Part shown: one piece after another, positions 26,703 through 36,521 of the stretch | Layout of the letters: every line of letters starts with the position of its first letter | Numbering within the stretch: the first letter of the stretch is position 1 | The notes under the pieces: generated by a model | Database searches by the model: none | Seen by the model: only the letters and a program-made list of their open reading frames with translations | What the model was told of the DNA's origin: nothing | Assembly: GCF_001435195.1 (NCBI RefSeq) | Contig: NZ_AZFQ01000019.1 | Coordinates: 123,881-187,880, forward strand | DNA from: Liquorilactobacillus satsumensis DSM 16230 = JCM 12392 | GTDB taxonomy: Bacteria > Bacillota > Bacilli > Lactobacillales > Lactobacillaceae | Direction: 5' to 3' | Length of the DNA stretch: 64,000 nt | Made by a program: the position numbers and the translations under genes

Positions 26703-26731
26703 TTGGTATTTCTGTTGGGAAGTAGTATAAT
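26703..26731 (+). promoter_or_regulatory. tuf promoter P2
   Basis: TTGGTA (26703-26708) and TATAAT (26726-26731), spaced by 17 bases. Two promoters in tandem fit the high expression expected for EF-Tu. Confidence 0.78.
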
Positions 26732-26802
26732 AAATCTTAAAGGATTATCGGCAATTGTTTTGTTGCGGATTTTTCTTGCAAAATTACAGGAGGTTCGTAT
26801 TA

Positions 26803-27990
26803 ATGGCAAAAGAACATTACGAAAGAACAAAACCCCATGTAAACATCGGTACAATTGGACACGTTGACCATGGGAAAACAACTTTGACAGCTGCAATTAC
26901 AAAAGTATTGGCTGCAAAGGGATTGGCAAAGGCTGAGGATTACGCTTCAATCGATGCTGCTCCAGAAGAACGTGAACGTGGTATTACTATCAATACTGCT
27001 CACGTTGAATATGAAACAGAAAAGCGTCACTATGCACATATTGACGCTCCAGGACATGCTGATTACGTTAAAAACATGATCACTGGTGCTGCTCAGATGG
27101 ACGGTGCTATCCTCGTTGTTGCTGCAACTGATGGTCCGATGCCACAAACACGTGAACACATTTTGCTTGCGCGCCAGGTTGGTGTTCAATATATCGTTGT
27201 TTTCTTGAACAAGTGCGACTTAGTTGATGATGAAGAATTGTTAGACTTAGTTGAGATGGAAGTTCGTGAATTATTAAGCGAATATGACTTCCCTGGTGAC
27301 GATATTCCTGTTATCCGTGGTTCAGCTCTTAAAGCTCTTGAAGGCGACAAAGATGCTGAAGAACAGATCCAGAAATTGATGGATACAGTTGATGAATACA
27401 TTCCAACTCCAGAACGCCCAACAGACAAGCCTTTCTTGATGCCTGTTGAAGATGTCTTCACAATCACTGGTCGTGGTACTGTTGCTTCTGGTCGTATTGA
27501 CCGTGGAACAGTTAAAGTCGGCGATGAAATTGAAATCGTTGGTTTACGTGAAGAAGTTCTGAAGACAACTGTTACAGGTTTGGAAATGTTCCGTAAGACA
27601 CTTGATCTTGGTGAAGCTGGCGATAACGTTGGTGCTTTGCTTCGTGGTGTTAACCGTGAACAAGTTGAACGTGGACAAGTTCTTGCTGCACCTGGTTCAA
27701 TCCAGACACACAAGAAGTTCAAGGGTGAAGTTTATATCTTGACTAAAGAAGAAGGTGGACGTCATACTCCATTCTTCTCAAACTACCGTCCTCAGTTCTA
27801 TTTCCATACAACTGACGTTACTGGTGTTATCGAATTGCCAGAAGGCGTTGAAATGGTTATGCCTGGCGATAACGTTACATTTACAGTTGAACTGATCGCT
27901 CCAGTTGCTATCGAAAAAGGTCTTAAATTCACTGTTCGTGAAGGTGGACGTACTGTTGGTGCTGGTGTCGTTTCAGAAATTGACGACTAA
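26803..27990 (+). CDS. tuf: Elongation factor Tu
   Basis: GTPase of 395 residues that delivers aminoacyl-tRNA to the ribosome. G1 motif GHVDHGKTT near residue 19, RGITI near 57, DAPGHADY near 80, NKCD near 135, and the C-terminal domains II and III with the usual [12 protein letters not shown] segment. The start [14 protein letters not shown] is canonical and follows CAGGAGG. The frame extends upstream, but that stretch belongs to the leader. Codon use is strongly biased (GTT, CGT, GGT), as expected for a very highly expressed gene. Two promoters and a strong terminator make it a single-gene unit. Confidence 0.98.
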   Translation: MAKEHYERTKPHVNIGTIGHVDHGKTTLTAAITKVLAAKGLAKAEDYASIDAAPEERERGITINTAHVEYETEKRHYAHIDAPGHADYVKNMITGAAQMDGAILVVAATDGPMPQTREHILLARQVGVQYIVVFLNKCDLVDDEELLDLVEMEVRELLSEYDFPGDDIPVIRGSALKALEGDKDAEEQIQKLMDTVDEYIPTPERPTDKPFLMPVEDVFTITGRGTVASGRIDRGTVKVGDEIEIVGLREEVLKTTVTGLEMFRKTLDLGEAGDNVGALLRGVNREQVERGQVLAAPGSIQTHKKFKGEVYILTKEEGGRHTPFFSNYRPQFYFHTTDVTGVIELPEGVEMVMPGDNVTFTVELIAPVAIEKGLKFTVREGGRTVGAGVVSEIDD

Positions 27991-27997
27991 TATCTTT

Positions 27998-28027
27998 AAA
28001 AGCTCGGATTATTCCGAGCTTTTTTTG
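27998..28027 (+). terminator. Terminator of tuf
   Basis: AAAGCTCGG pairs perfectly with CCGAGCTTT around ATTATT, with a run of seven T. The remaining gap to tig (28028-28220) is AT-rich and shows nothing further until the tig promoter. Confidence 0.95.
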
Positions 28028-28220
28028 TTACTACAGTTCCTTTTTTTGAAGCGAAATGTTCGAGATTTTGTTTTTCAATAATTTGTAGGCTTTATGCGTA
28101 ATTTATGGGAAACGTGTGCCTGAAGATCCTCCTAAAAAAATTTTCAGTGAGAAGATTTCCCAGAAATTGCAACTTCTTCCGGTAAAAAGCTGTTGGATGT
28201 TCTTTTTTTAGAGAGAATTA

Positions 28221-28249
28221 TTTACAAGTTGGTGTTTCTACGGTAAACT
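28221..28249 (+). promoter_or_regulatory. tig promoter
   Basis: TTTACA (28221-28226) and TAAACT (28244-28249) with a 17-base spacer, about 57 bases before the tig ATG. Confidence 0.65.
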
Positions 28250-28306
28250 TATTTAGTATGCAATTAGTAAATAAGTTGTACAAATTTTTTGTGCGGAGGG
28301 AAAATA

Positions 28307-29620
28307 ATGTCTGCAAAATGGGAAAAACAAGGTGAAAACACAGGAAAGCTTACTTTCGAAATTTCACCTGATAAAGTTAAGGAAGGCTTGGATTTAGCCT
28401 TCAAACGTGTTAAAAAGGATCTTAATGTACCTGGATTCCGTAAAGGTAAGGTGCCACGTCAGGTTTTCAATAGAATGTACGGTGAAGAAGCTCTTTATCA
28501 AGATGCTGTAAATATCTTATTACAGGATGCTTATACAGCTGCGATTGAAGAGACAAAGATCAAACCTGTTGGACAGCCACAAGTTGACGTAGAAAGCCTT
28601 GAAAAAGACAAGCCTTGGGTTTTAACTGCTGTAGTTTCAGTTGAACCTGAAGTTAAATTAGGCGACTACAAAGGTCTTGAAGTTACACCACATCCAACTC
28701 GTGTACTCGTGAGTGATATCGAGAAGAGATTGGAAGAACTGCGCACTCAAGAAGCTGAGCTTGTTTTAAAAGAAGCTGAACCAGCTGCAAAGGGCGATAC
28801 TGTTGTGATTGACTTTGAAGGCAAGATTGACGGCAAGCCGTTCGATGGTGGCAAAGGTGAGAATCATTCACTTGAACTGGGTTCAAACTCCTTTATCCCT
28901 GGATTTGAAGATCAATTGATCGGTCATAAAGCAGACGAAGAAGTTGCCGTTAAAGTAACTTTCCCTGATGATTACCAAGCTAAAGATCTTCAAGGTAAAG
29001 AAGCCGTCTTTGAGGTTAAGATTCATGAAGTTAAAGAAAAGCAGCTTCCTGAAATTGACGATGACTTTGCTAAGGACGTTGACGAAGACGTTGATAGTCT
29101 TGAAGAACTGAAAGCAAAGATTAAGGACGAATTAAAAGAAAAGAAAGTTGCTGATGCAAAAGCAGCTATTCAAGATGAAGCATTAGATGAAGCTGTTGAA
29201 AATGCCGAAATTGGCACAATTCCTGAAGAAATGATTTCAGAAGATATCGACCGTCAGATGGATCAATATCTTGCTGGAATGCAACAACAGGGTATTAATG
29301 CTGATATGTATTTCAAACTGACAGGAACTTCTAAAGAAGACTTACGCAAACAATTTGCTGCAGATGCTGAGAAACGGGTTAAGACAAACTTAGTGCTTGA
29401 AGCAATTGTAGCGCAAGAAAACGTTGAAGTTAGTGCAGACGAAATTGAGCAAGAGATCAAGGGCTTGGCTAAACAATACGGGATGGAAGAAAAAGCAGTC
29501 CGGAATGCTTTGAGCGATAAAATGCTGCAGCATGATATTGCAATCCGTAAGGTAGTCGATGAGATTGCTGACTCTGCTAAGCAAACGCGTGAAAAAAAAG
29601 AAACCCCAAAAGATAAGTAA
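28307..29620 (+). CDS. tig: Trigger factor
   Basis: Ribosome-bound chaperone and peptidyl-prolyl isomerase of 437 residues. The ribosome-binding signature FRKGKVPR is near residue 42-50, the FKBP-type domain spans about 150-245 (VVIDFEGKIDGKPFDGG), and the helical substrate-binding domain makes up the rest with a charged C-terminus. The ATG at 28307 follows GGAGGG at good spacing; the frame is open six codons further up without an SD. It is followed by its own terminator and by clpX, the usual tig-clpX pairing of Firmicutes. Confidence 0.96.
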   Translation: MSAKWEKQGENTGKLTFEISPDKVKEGLDLAFKRVKKDLNVPGFRKGKVPRQVFNRMYGEEALYQDAVNILLQDAYTAAIEETKIKPVGQPQVDVESLEKDKPWVLTAVVSVEPEVKLGDYKGLEVTPHPTRVLVSDIEKRLEELRTQEAELVLKEAEPAAKGDTVVIDFEGKIDGKPFDGGKGENHSLELGSNSFIPGFEDQLIGHKADEEVAVKVTFPDDYQAKDLQGKEAVFEVKIHEVKEKQLPEIDDDFAKDVDEDVDSLEELKAKIKDELKEKKVADAKAAIQDEALDEAVENAEIGTIPEEMISEDIDRQMDQYLAGMQQQGINADMYFKLTGTSKEDLRKQFAADAEKRVKTNLVLEAIVAQENVEVSADEIEQEIKGLAKQYGMEEKAVRNALSDKMLQHDIAIRKVVDEIADSAKQTREKKETPKDK

Positions 29621-29648
29621 GCGTACAAAGACTTTTATCTGAGTAATG

Positions 29649-29685
29649 ATCACGTTAGGCTTCCTGCCCAACGTGATTGTTTTTT
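29649..29685 (+). terminator. Terminator of tig
   Basis: ATCACGTT pairs with AACGTGAT around a 13-base loop that can itself pair (GGC/GCC), followed by TG and six T. Confidence 0.88.
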
Positions 29686-29789
29686 CACTATTAAAATTTT
29701 TCAAGGTGTTGACCGCAAACCAAGTATTAGCGTTTCTGGATTTTGTCTGGTAGAATTTAATAAAGTAAATGAGTTTTAGGGGGTCAAAC

Positions 29790-31040
29790 ATGTTCGAAAA
29801 TACAGATAAGAATGGTCCTGTGATGTGTTCGTTTTGTGGAAAATCTCAAGATCAGGTTAAAAAAATCGTTGCCGGCCCAGGTGTGTACATCTGTAATGAA
29901 TGTATTGATTTATGCAAAGAAATTATTGATGAAGAGTTTAGAGATAAAGCTGCTGAGGAACTCACAGATGTTCCTAAGCCGCGTGAGATTGTACAGGTCT
30001 TAAATCAATATGTAATCGGGCAAGAACAGGCCAAAAAGACGCTTGCAGTGGCTGTCTACAATCACTATAAACGGGTTAACGCTACTTTGGATAAGGATGA
30101 CGAAAGCGAGACGGAATTACAGAAAAGTAATATCTGTCTAGTGGGTCCAACTGGTTCAGGAAAGACTTTCTTAGCTCAAAGTTTAGCAAAAATCTTACAA
30201 GTTCCATTTGCAATTGCAGATGCGACTACTTTGACTGAAGCGGGTTATGTTGGCGAAGATGTCGAAAATATTTTACTAAAGCTGTTGCAAAATGCAGATT
30301 TTGATGTTGAAAGAGCCGAACGTGGGATTATTTATATTGATGAAATTGATAAGATTGCCAAAAAGAGCGAAAATGTTTCAATTACCCGTGATGTTTCCGG
30401 TGAAGGGGTCCAACAAGCCCTTTTGAAAATTCTGGAAGGAACTGTCGCAAACGTTCCGCCGCAGGGTGGGCGTAAGCATCCACAGCAGGAATTTATTCAG
30501 ATCGATACGAGCAATATTCTCTTTATCGTCGGTGGGGCATTTGATGGAATTGAAGCAATTGTAAAGAGTCGTTTGGGCGATAAAACAATTGGTTTTGGAG
30601 TTGATTCGAAACAGCAATTGGATGAACACAAGAGTTTAATGCAGCAGATTATTCCTGAAGACTTGCTCAAATTTGGATTGATTCCAGAATTTATTGGACG
30701 CTTACCAATTTTGACAGCCCTGGAAAAGCTGACAGAAAGCGATCTTGTTCGCATCTTAACGGAACCTAAAAATGCTTTGGTTAAGCAGTATGACAAATTG
30801 CTGCAGCTTGACGAGGTTAAGCTGAAGTTTGAACCGGCTGCTTTGCGTGAGATTGCGCGCCTTGCAATTGAACGTAACACAGGTGCACGTGGATTACGTT
30901 CAATTGTTGAGAATACAATGCGTGATGTCATGTACGAAATTCCAAGTCGTGATGATGTTAAGGAAGTTGTGATTAACAAGGGGAGTATCGATGGGCATCA
31001 GATGCCTAAGATTGTCTTGTCCGACAAGCGTGCTTCATAA
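29790..31040 (+). CDS. clpX: ATP-dependent Clp protease ATPase subunit ClpX
   Basis: AAA+ unfoldase of 416 residues that feeds substrates to ClpP. N-terminal zinc-binding domain with CSFCGK and CNECIDLC (about 11-40), Walker A GPTGSGKT near 119, Walker [11 protein letters not shown] near 182, and sensor and arginine-finger region with FIGRLPI near 300. The ATG at 29790 follows GGGGG; the upstream in-frame ATG at 29769 has no SD. ysxC/engB, which commonly follows clpX in Firmicutes, is absent here: the transcript ends in a subtype I repeat palindrome. Confidence 0.97.
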   Translation: MFENTDKNGPVMCSFCGKSQDQVKKIVAGPGVYICNECIDLCKEIIDEEFRDKAAEELTDVPKPREIVQVLNQYVIGQEQAKKTLAVAVYNHYKRVNATLDKDDESETELQKSNICLVGPTGSGKTFLAQSLAKILQVPFAIADATTLTEAGYVGEDVENILLKLLQNADFDVERAERGIIYIDEIDKIAKKSENVSITRDVSGEGVQQALLKILEGTVANVPPQGGRKHPQQEFIQIDTSNILFIVGGAFDGIEAIVKSRLGDKTIGFGVDSKQQLDEHKSLMQQIIPEDLLKFGLIPEFIGRLPILTALEKLTESDLVRILTEPKNALVKQYDKLLQLDEVKLKFEPAALREIARLAIERNTGARGLRSIVENTMRDVMYEIPSRDDVKEVVINKGSIDGHQMPKIVLSDKRAS

Positions 31041-31113
31041 GCCTTGATCACTGCTCATTCAAAGTGATTTTGACTAAGCTGAATTTATTTAAGATAGTTT
31101 AAAGTCGCTAAAG

Positions 31114-31199
31114 CGGAGAATTTTGACTTATGTCACACGTTTATCCGGAATAAAAGAGGGGTTGTGCCAAAAGTTAAATTTTGTCACAGCCCCTTTTTT
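31114..31199. repeat. Partial subtype I repeat acting as clpX terminator
   Basis: Only the right part of the element is present: GGAGAATTTTGACTTATG, then CGGAATAAAAGAG, then the palindrome GGGGTTGTGCCAAAAG / TTTTGTCACAGCCCC followed by seven T. Relative to other copies the left arm has two changes: one creates a G-T wobble, the other a mismatch. The foldback left half is missing. It lies about 75 bases after clpX. Confidence 0.82.
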
Positions 31200-31332
31200 A
31201 CATATTTTAATTATGTATATCTGAAACAGTACGGAACCTGAGTAAAATTTAACTTTATGTATTGTTTCGGCAAACTAAATTGAAAATTGCTTTTTGTAAA
31301 AGAGTATTGTAAACTAAGCTAAAGTTAGCTTT

Positions 31333-31600
31333 TACTTATAGAACTGTGAAGAAATGAGTAGTTTTCCGTCATACCTGCAGAGAGTCGTGGCAGCTGAGAA
31401 ACGATGGTAGAGGAAGATGAAGATGGTTTCTGAGAAGTTGTCGTGGCGAGCTCTAAAAGATAAAAGAGTAAGCTGCAGCCGGTTATTAACCGTTATCTTT
31501 GAAAAATACAGATTGTATTTAACAAGAAACCAGTTTTGGTTTGAAGAATGGTGGTACCACGCTAAAAGCGTCCTTTCAGCAAAAGGATGCTTTTTTGTTT
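31333..31600 (+). ncRNA. T-box leader (probable Met specifier)
   Basis: The T-box sequence AATGGTGGTACCACG is at 31547-31561. It is followed by a terminator, GCGTCCTTT / AAAGGATGC, with six T (31568-31596). Stem I opens near 31340: AGAAA pairs with TTTCT, and the specifier loop is flanked by TTTTCC / GGAAGA. The 3' side of that loop reads TGAAGATGG, which offers ATG (Met) followed by a purine; GAT (Asp) overlaps it and cannot be ruled out by eye. Uncharged tRNA would stabilise the antiterminator and switch on the ECF transporter genes downstream. Confidence 0.9.
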
Positions 31601-31648
31601 TCTCAGGGATGTAAGTCAAAGTTAAAAACTAAAAAGGAGTGAAGTTTT

Positions 31649-32209
31649 ATGTCACATAAACAGAATGATTCGATTCAAACAGTTGTAGCTACAGGGATTG
31701 GAGCAGCCATTATTTTTGTCCTGATGAAGTTTGTCGCCATTCCGACAGGGATTCCAAATACACAAATTAACGTCGCCGAGGGTTTCTTACCTTTGCTGGG
31801 AGCAATTTATGGTCCAGTAGCAGCAGGATTGGCAATTTTGATTGGGCATACACTAAACGATTTCGTAACCTATGGTTCACCGTGGTGGACTTGGGTCATA
31901 ACGGATGCATTGATTGGAGTTGCTTTTGGTGCAACTAAGAATAGGCTAAAAATTCAAGCAGGAGCATTGTCAACTGCCAAGTTGATTTGGTTTAACCTTT
32001 ATCAGGTAGTGGTGAACTTTATTGGTTGGGTCCTGCTAGCACCAACTGGCGATATTCTTGTCTATCATGAACCTGCTAAAAAGGTCTTTTTTCAAGGAGT
32101 AACGACGTGGATTGTTAACAGTCTCTCAGTGGCAGTAATTGGGACTATTCTCTTGGTGCTGTATTCACGGACGAGAACTAAAAAGGGCAGTCTTAAAAAG
32201 GAAAGATAG
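31649..32209 (+). CDS. ECF transporter substrate-binding S component (UPF0397/MtsT-like)
   Basis: Integral membrane protein of 186 residues with about five or six membrane segments. It belongs to the UPF0397/COG4720 S-component family: FVAIPTGIPNTQINVAEGFLPLLGAIYGP near residues 26-54 is highly characteristic (shown here by its start and end only in part), and NDFVTYGSPWWTW follows. S components bind the vitamin or amino-acid substrate and work with the ATPase and T subunits encoded next. The T-box with a probable Met specifier points to methionine or a precursor, agreeing with published regulon predictions for MtsT. SD AAAGGAGTG precedes the ATG. Confidence 0.85.
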   Translation: MSHKQNDSIQTVVATGIGAAIIFVLMKFVAIPTGIPNTQINVAEGFLPLLGAIYGPVAAGLAILIGHTLNDFVTYGSPWWTWVITDALIGVAFGATKNRLKIQAGALSTAKLIWFNLYQVVVNFIGWVLLAPTGDILVYHEPAKKVFFQGVTTWIVNSLSVAVIGTILLVLYSRTRTKKGSLKKER

Positions 32210-32218
32210 TATTTAAAG

Positions 32219-33949
32219 ATGATAAAACCAATTATTAGTTTTAAAGATTTTTCATTTCAATATGAAGCTCAAGCAGAAGCAACCTTGAAACATATCAATT
32301 TGGATATCTATCCAGGCGAGAAAGTTTTGGTGGCAGGTGCCTCAGGTTCAGGCAAATCAACGCTTGGGCGCTGTTTGAATGGTCTCATTCCGCAAGCTTA
32401 TCCTGGTAAATTTTCGGGTTCCTGTACTGTCAACGGGAAACCGATCACTGAAAGTTCGATTTTTGACTTGTCTTTTGATGTTGGGACCGTGTTGCAGGAT
32501 CCCGATAGTCAGTTTGTGGGGTTAACTGTTGTAGAGGATTTAGCATTTTCGCTTGAAAATGACTGTTGGTCCCAGGCAAAAATGCGACAGGCAACCCAGA
32601 AATGGGCGGCGCGTTTGCAGTTAAAGCCGCTTTTACAACATGCACCACAAGAAATTTCAGGTGGTCAAAAACAAAGAGTTGCAATGGCAGGCGTTTTAAT
32701 TGATGAGAGTAAAATTCTGCTGTTTGATGAACCACTTGCAAGTTTGGATCCTGCCTCGGGTGCAGCTTCTATTCAATTGATTGATCAACTGACAACCTCT
32801 GAGGAATTAACTGTGATTTTAATTGAACATCGCATTGAAGAGGTTTTACGCGGAAAAATTGATCGGTTAGTTGTACTGCAGGATGGTCAAATTGTGGCTA
32901 ACGGTCAACCAGAAGAGATCTTGCGGGCATCACTTTTGCAACAACTCGGTTTGCGCGAGCCACTTTATTTGAATGCCTTGAAAAAAAGTGGAGTTTCTTT
33001 ACAGTCATGTACGGAGATTGCTGATGTTAAACACATTACAGCACCTCAAGCAAAAGAAAAGCTGGAGCAGTGGATGACTGGTACACAGCTAAAACAACCT
33101 GTTCCTAAAAAAGAAGAGCTGCTCAAAATTAAGAATCTGACATTTAGTTATGCTAAAGACAAGCCTGTGATCAATAACTTGTCTTTGACGATTCACAAAG
33201 GGGAAATGGTGAGCTTAGTCGGCCGCAATGGTACAGGAAAGTCGACATTGAGCAACTTGATTACAGGCTTTTTAACGCCACAACAAGGAACCTTAACATT
33301 TTCAGGAAAGGAGCTTGAGGCTCTTTCCGTAAAGGAACGTGCTGAGCAGATTGGGTATATTTTGCAAAATCCGAACCAAATGATTTCCAAGACGACTGTG
33401 TTTGATGAGGTTGCCTCTGGGCTGCGTTTACGGGGCATAACTGCAGAAATTGAAGACAAGACCAATGCTGTTTTGAAAGTTTGTGGTCTGTATGAAATGC
33501 GACACTGGCCAATTTCTGCATTGAGTTTTGGGCAAAAAAAACGGGTAACGATTGCAGCGGTTTTGGTATTGGAACCTCAAATGCTGATTTTGGATGAACC
33601 AACCGCGGGCCAGGACTTGCAGCATTACACTGAAATTATGACTTTTTTGGAAAATTTGAATCGCAAACAGCAATTGACCATCATATTAATTACGCATGAT
33701 TGTCACTTGATGCTGGAGTATACGGAAAGAACGATTGTGCTTGCTGGAGGTCGAGTCATAAAAGACGCGGCTCCAGCACAGATTCTCACAGACGAAGAAG
33801 TTATCCAGCGGGCTGCGCTTGCTAAAACCAGTCTTTTTGAATTAGCGGACCGTTTCAGGCTACCTAGCGCGACAGAATTTGTTGCCAAATTTATCCAAGC
33901 TGAAAGAAAGGAGCGCGCTGATGAACAGTCAATTTCTAATCGGATATAG
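32219..33949 (+). CDS. ECF transporter ATPase, two fused ABC domains
   Basis: Protein of 576 residues made of two ABC ATPase halves. First half: Walker A GASGSGKST near residue 40, signature ISGGQKQR near 144, Walker B ILLFDEP near 163. Second half: Walker A GRNGTGKST near 337, the less usual signature LSFGQKKR near 438, Walker B MLILDEP near 457. Such fused EcfA-type proteins belong to dedicated (group I) ECF systems. It begins nine bases after the S component and overlaps the T component by 29 bases, so all three are one T-box-controlled operon. Confidence 0.92.
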   Translation: MIKPIISFKDFSFQYEAQAEATLKHINLDIYPGEKVLVAGASGSGKSTLGRCLNGLIPQAYPGKFSGSCTVNGKPITESSIFDLSFDVGTVLQDPDSQFVGLTVVEDLAFSLENDCWSQAKMRQATQKWAARLQLKPLLQHAPQEISGGQKQRVAMAGVLIDESKILLFDEPLASLDPASGAASIQLIDQLTTSEELTVILIEHRIEEVLRGKIDRLVVLQDGQIVANGQPEEILRASLLQQLGLREPLYLNALKKSGVSLQSCTEIADVKHITAPQAKEKLEQWMTGTQLKQPVPKKEELLKIKNLTFSYAKDKPVINNLSLTIHKGEMVSLVGRNGTGKSTLSNLITGFLTPQQGTLTFSGKELEALSVKERAEQIGYILQNPNQMISKTTVFDEVASGLRLRGITAEIEDKTNAVLKVCGLYEMRHWPISALSFGQKKRVTIAAVLVLEPQMLILDEPTAGQDLQHYTEIMTFLENLNRKQQLTIILITHDCHLMLEYTERTIVLAGGRVIKDAAPAQILTDEEVIQRAALAKTSLFELADRFRLPSATEFVAKFIQAERKERADEQSISNRI

Positions 33950-34757
33950 CCCCCGCAAGACTTTTTTACACCGCTTGAATGGCAGTACTAAATTAATTGG
34001 GTTTGTCGCACTTTCGCTCATCGGAATGATTACTTATGACACAAGGTTTTTAGCGGGGATCTTTCTTTTTTCGGGAATCTTATTTTATTTTTCAAAGATT
34101 AGCTATCAGGAAATTGCTTTAGTTCTTAAAGTCATTATGGCTTTTGCCGCCCTTAATTTGATCATGGTTTACGTTTTTGCTCCAGGCTACGGGATGACGA
34201 TCTACGGGACGCAGCACATGCTTTGGGGGAGCCCGCAACATTATTTTAATCTTTCATGGGAAGAAGTTTTTTACATATTCAACCTGTTTTTAAAATATAC
34301 TTTTGCAGTTCCGCTTGCGCTGATCTTTTTGCTGACTACAAATCCAAGTGAATTTGCTGCGAGCCTCAATAGAATTGGGATTCCTTACCGCACGAGTTAT
34401 GCTGTTGAAATTGCTTTACGTTATATTCCAAGCGTGCAACGTGATTATCGGACGATTAGTCTTGCACAGCAAGCTCGTGGTTATGAAATTTCTAAAAAAG
34501 CTAAGTTGCGGACACGAATCATCGGAAGCGCCCAAATTATCTTACCTTTAATCTTCACGAGTTTAGATCGAATCGAAGTTGTTAGCCAGGCAATGGAGCT
34601 ACGGCGTTTCGGACACAACAAAAAACGGACTTGGTATCTGGCACAACCCTTTGCGCTACGCGATTTTTTGGCACTTGCAACGATTGCTGTGATTGTGATT
34701 TGGGGAGTTGTGTTGTTTAAAATAAACGGTGGGCGTTTCTGGAATCCTTTCAAATAG
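33921..34757 (+). CDS. ECF transporter transmembrane T component
   Basis: Coupling membrane protein of 278 residues with about five membrane segments and the two conserved coupling-helix motifs: AQQARGYE near residue 188 and AMELRRFG near 228 (the Ala-Arg-Gly type). They dock onto the two ATPase domains. The start is the ATG at 33921, after AAAGGAG inside the end of the ATPase gene; the open frame begins earlier but has no SD there. It closes the three-gene operon. No clear terminator follows, only an AT-rich gap of 130 bases before gnd. Confidence 0.9.
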   Translation: MNSQFLIGYSPRKTFLHRLNGSTKLIGFVALSLIGMITYDTRFLAGIFLFSGILFYFSKISYQEIALVLKVIMAFAALNLIMVYVFAPGYGMTIYGTQHMLWGSPQHYFNLSWEEVFYIFNLFLKYTFAVPLALIFLLTTNPSEFAASLNRIGIPYRTSYAVEIALRYIPSVQRDYRTISLAQQARGYEISKKAKLRTRIIGSAQIILPLIFTSLDRIEVVSQAMELRRFGHNKKRTWYLAQPFALRDFLALATIAVIVIWGVVLFKINGGRFWNPFK

Positions 34758-34888
34758 CTGAATTTATTTAGCAGGGGAAGTCCACTTTTAATTGTCTGAG
34801 ATGCTTGTTAAATTAAGATACTTCTTTATCTTTAAGCGGTATTTTGGTAACATGAGGTAGTAAAAGAATAATAGTAGGAGGTTTGGTC

Positions 34889-36310
34889 ATGGACAAGCCA
34901 CAAATTGGTGTGATCGGCATGGCAGTGATGGGCAAGAACCTTGCGCTCAACATTGAAAGCCGTGGTTACACTGTTGCTTTATATAATAGAACAGGGGCAA
35001 AGACTGAGAAGGTGGTTGCAGATCATCCCGAAAAGCATCTGGTTCCGAGTTACTCAATTACAGATTTCGTCGCATCACTTGAAACACCGCGCCGGATTAT
35101 TTTGATGATCAAGGCAGGAGCACCTACTGACGGAATGATTAAACAGTTGCTGCCACATCTTGATAAAGGCGATGTCTTAATTGATGGTGGGAATACCTTC
35201 TTTGAAGAGACTGTTCGTCGGAATAATGAACTCGATGAGTCTGGAATTAACTTTATCGGGATGGGCGTTTCAGGTGGTGAAAAGGGTGCTTTAGAGGGCC
35301 CTTCACTGATGCCTGGTGGTCAAAAGAGTGCCTATGATTTAGTTGAACCAATTTTAAATAAGATTGCGGCTAAAGCTGAAGACGGAACACCTTGTGTAAC
35401 CTACATCGGGCCAAATGGTGCCGGACACTATGTCAAAATGGTTCATAACGGGATTGAATATGGCGACATGGAATTAATTTCTGAAAGTTACAACTTGTTG
35501 CGCAACGTATTAGGGCTTGATGTGAATGAAATTGCTGCAATTTTCAAAGAATGGAATCAAGGAGAACTTGACAGCTATTTGATGTTAATTACTGCTGAAA
35601 TTCTGATACGCAAAGATGATCAGGGAACTGGAAAACCAATTGTCGATGTTATTTTGGACCGTGCTGGGAATAAAGGAACCGGTAAGTGGAGTTCACAGAG
35701 TGCTTTAGAGCTGGGTGTTCCGCAATCCTTAATTACTGAGTCAGTTTATGCGCGTTATATTTCAGCGCTAAAAGATGAACGCATGACTGCAAGTCAGACG
35801 CTGCAAGGACCAGCTTTTAAGGTGGCAGATGCTGATAAAAAGGAATTAGTTGAAAAAATTCGCCAAGCGCTCTACTTTAGTAAAATCATGAGTTATGCTC
35901 AAGGATTTGAACAGATGAGAGTTGCTTCCGAGCACTATGACTGGAAACTTAAGTATGATGAGTTGGCAATGATTTGGCGTGCCGGCTGTATTATTCGGGC
36001 ACAATTTCTGCAGAAGATCACAGATGCTTTTGAAAAAGCACCTGAGTTGAAAAACTTGATGCTCGATCCTTATTTCAAGGGAGTTACTGATAAGTATCAA
36101 GCTGCTGTTCGTGAAGTGGCTGCCCTAGCGATCAAAGCAGGCGTACCCGCGCCAGGATTCACTGCTGCAATTACCTACTTTGACCAGTATCGTGCTGCTG
36201 TTTTACCAGCTAATATTATTCAAGCACAGCGTGATTACTTTGGCGCGCATACGTACGAGCGGACAGATAAGGCTGGAATTTTCCACTATGAATGGTATCA
36301 CGAAGAGTAA
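34889..36310 (+). CDS. gnd: 6-phosphogluconate dehydrogenase, decarboxylating
   Basis: Converts 6-phosphogluconate to ribulose-5-phosphate with reduction of NADP+, in the phosphogluconate/phosphoketolase or pentose phosphate route. It has 473 residues, standard for the long form. N-terminal Rossmann motif [15 protein letters not shown], catalytic segment [16 protein letters not shown] near 130, HNGIEYGDM near 187 with the catalytic Lys nearby in KMVHNG, and the C-terminal dimer domain. The ATG at 34889 is chosen, eight bases after TAGGAGG; a TTG two codons earlier is too close to the SD. It has its own terminator. Confidence 0.96.
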   Translation: MDKPQIGVIGMAVMGKNLALNIESRGYTVALYNRTGAKTEKVVADHPEKHLVPSYSITDFVASLETPRRIILMIKAGAPTDGMIKQLLPHLDKGDVLIDGGNTFFEETVRRNNELDESGINFIGMGVSGGEKGALEGPSLMPGGQKSAYDLVEPILNKIAAKAEDGTPCVTYIGPNGAGHYVKMVHNGIEYGDMELISESYNLLRNVLGLDVNEIAAIFKEWNQGELDSYLMLITAEILIRKDDQGTGKPIVDVILDRAGNKGTGKWSSQSALELGVPQSLITESVYARYISALKDERMTASQTLQGPAFKVADADKKELVEKIRQALYFSKIMSYAQGFEQMRVASEHYDWKLKYDELAMIWRAGCIIRAQFLQKITDAFEKAPELKNLMLDPYFKGVTDKYQAAVREVAALAIKAGVPAPGFTAAITYFDQYRAAVLPANIIQAQRDYFGAHTYERTDKAGIFHYEWYHEE

Positions 36311-36342
36311 TCTTTATTTAAAATAGAGCAGTCAGTTCGATC

Positions 36343-36378
36343 AACAATGAATCTGAAGACCGATTCATTGTTTTTTTT
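36343..36378 (+). terminator. Terminator of gnd
   Basis: AACAATGAATC pairs perfectly with GATTCATTGTT around an eight-base loop, and the T run continues for six more bases. Confidence 0.93.
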
Positions 36379-36521
36379 GGGTCATAAACGCATTAAGAGT
36401 GTTCATAAGAACGACTAATTTCATTTTTTATGTTAGATTAGTCTTAAGTGAATTTAATTTTATTTTCAGCATAAGCGAAACAATCTTACGGAATAAAACA
36501 ATTTTTTATAGGGGTGTAGAT

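Noticed and set aside
27186-27722. Long open frame opposite tuf
   Set aside because: It arises from the strong codon bias of tuf. Ser/Thr/Pro-rich composition and no SD.
29769-31040. Missing ysxC/engB after clpX as a deletion signature
   Set aside because: The gene may simply lie elsewhere in the chromosome; the window alone cannot show a loss.
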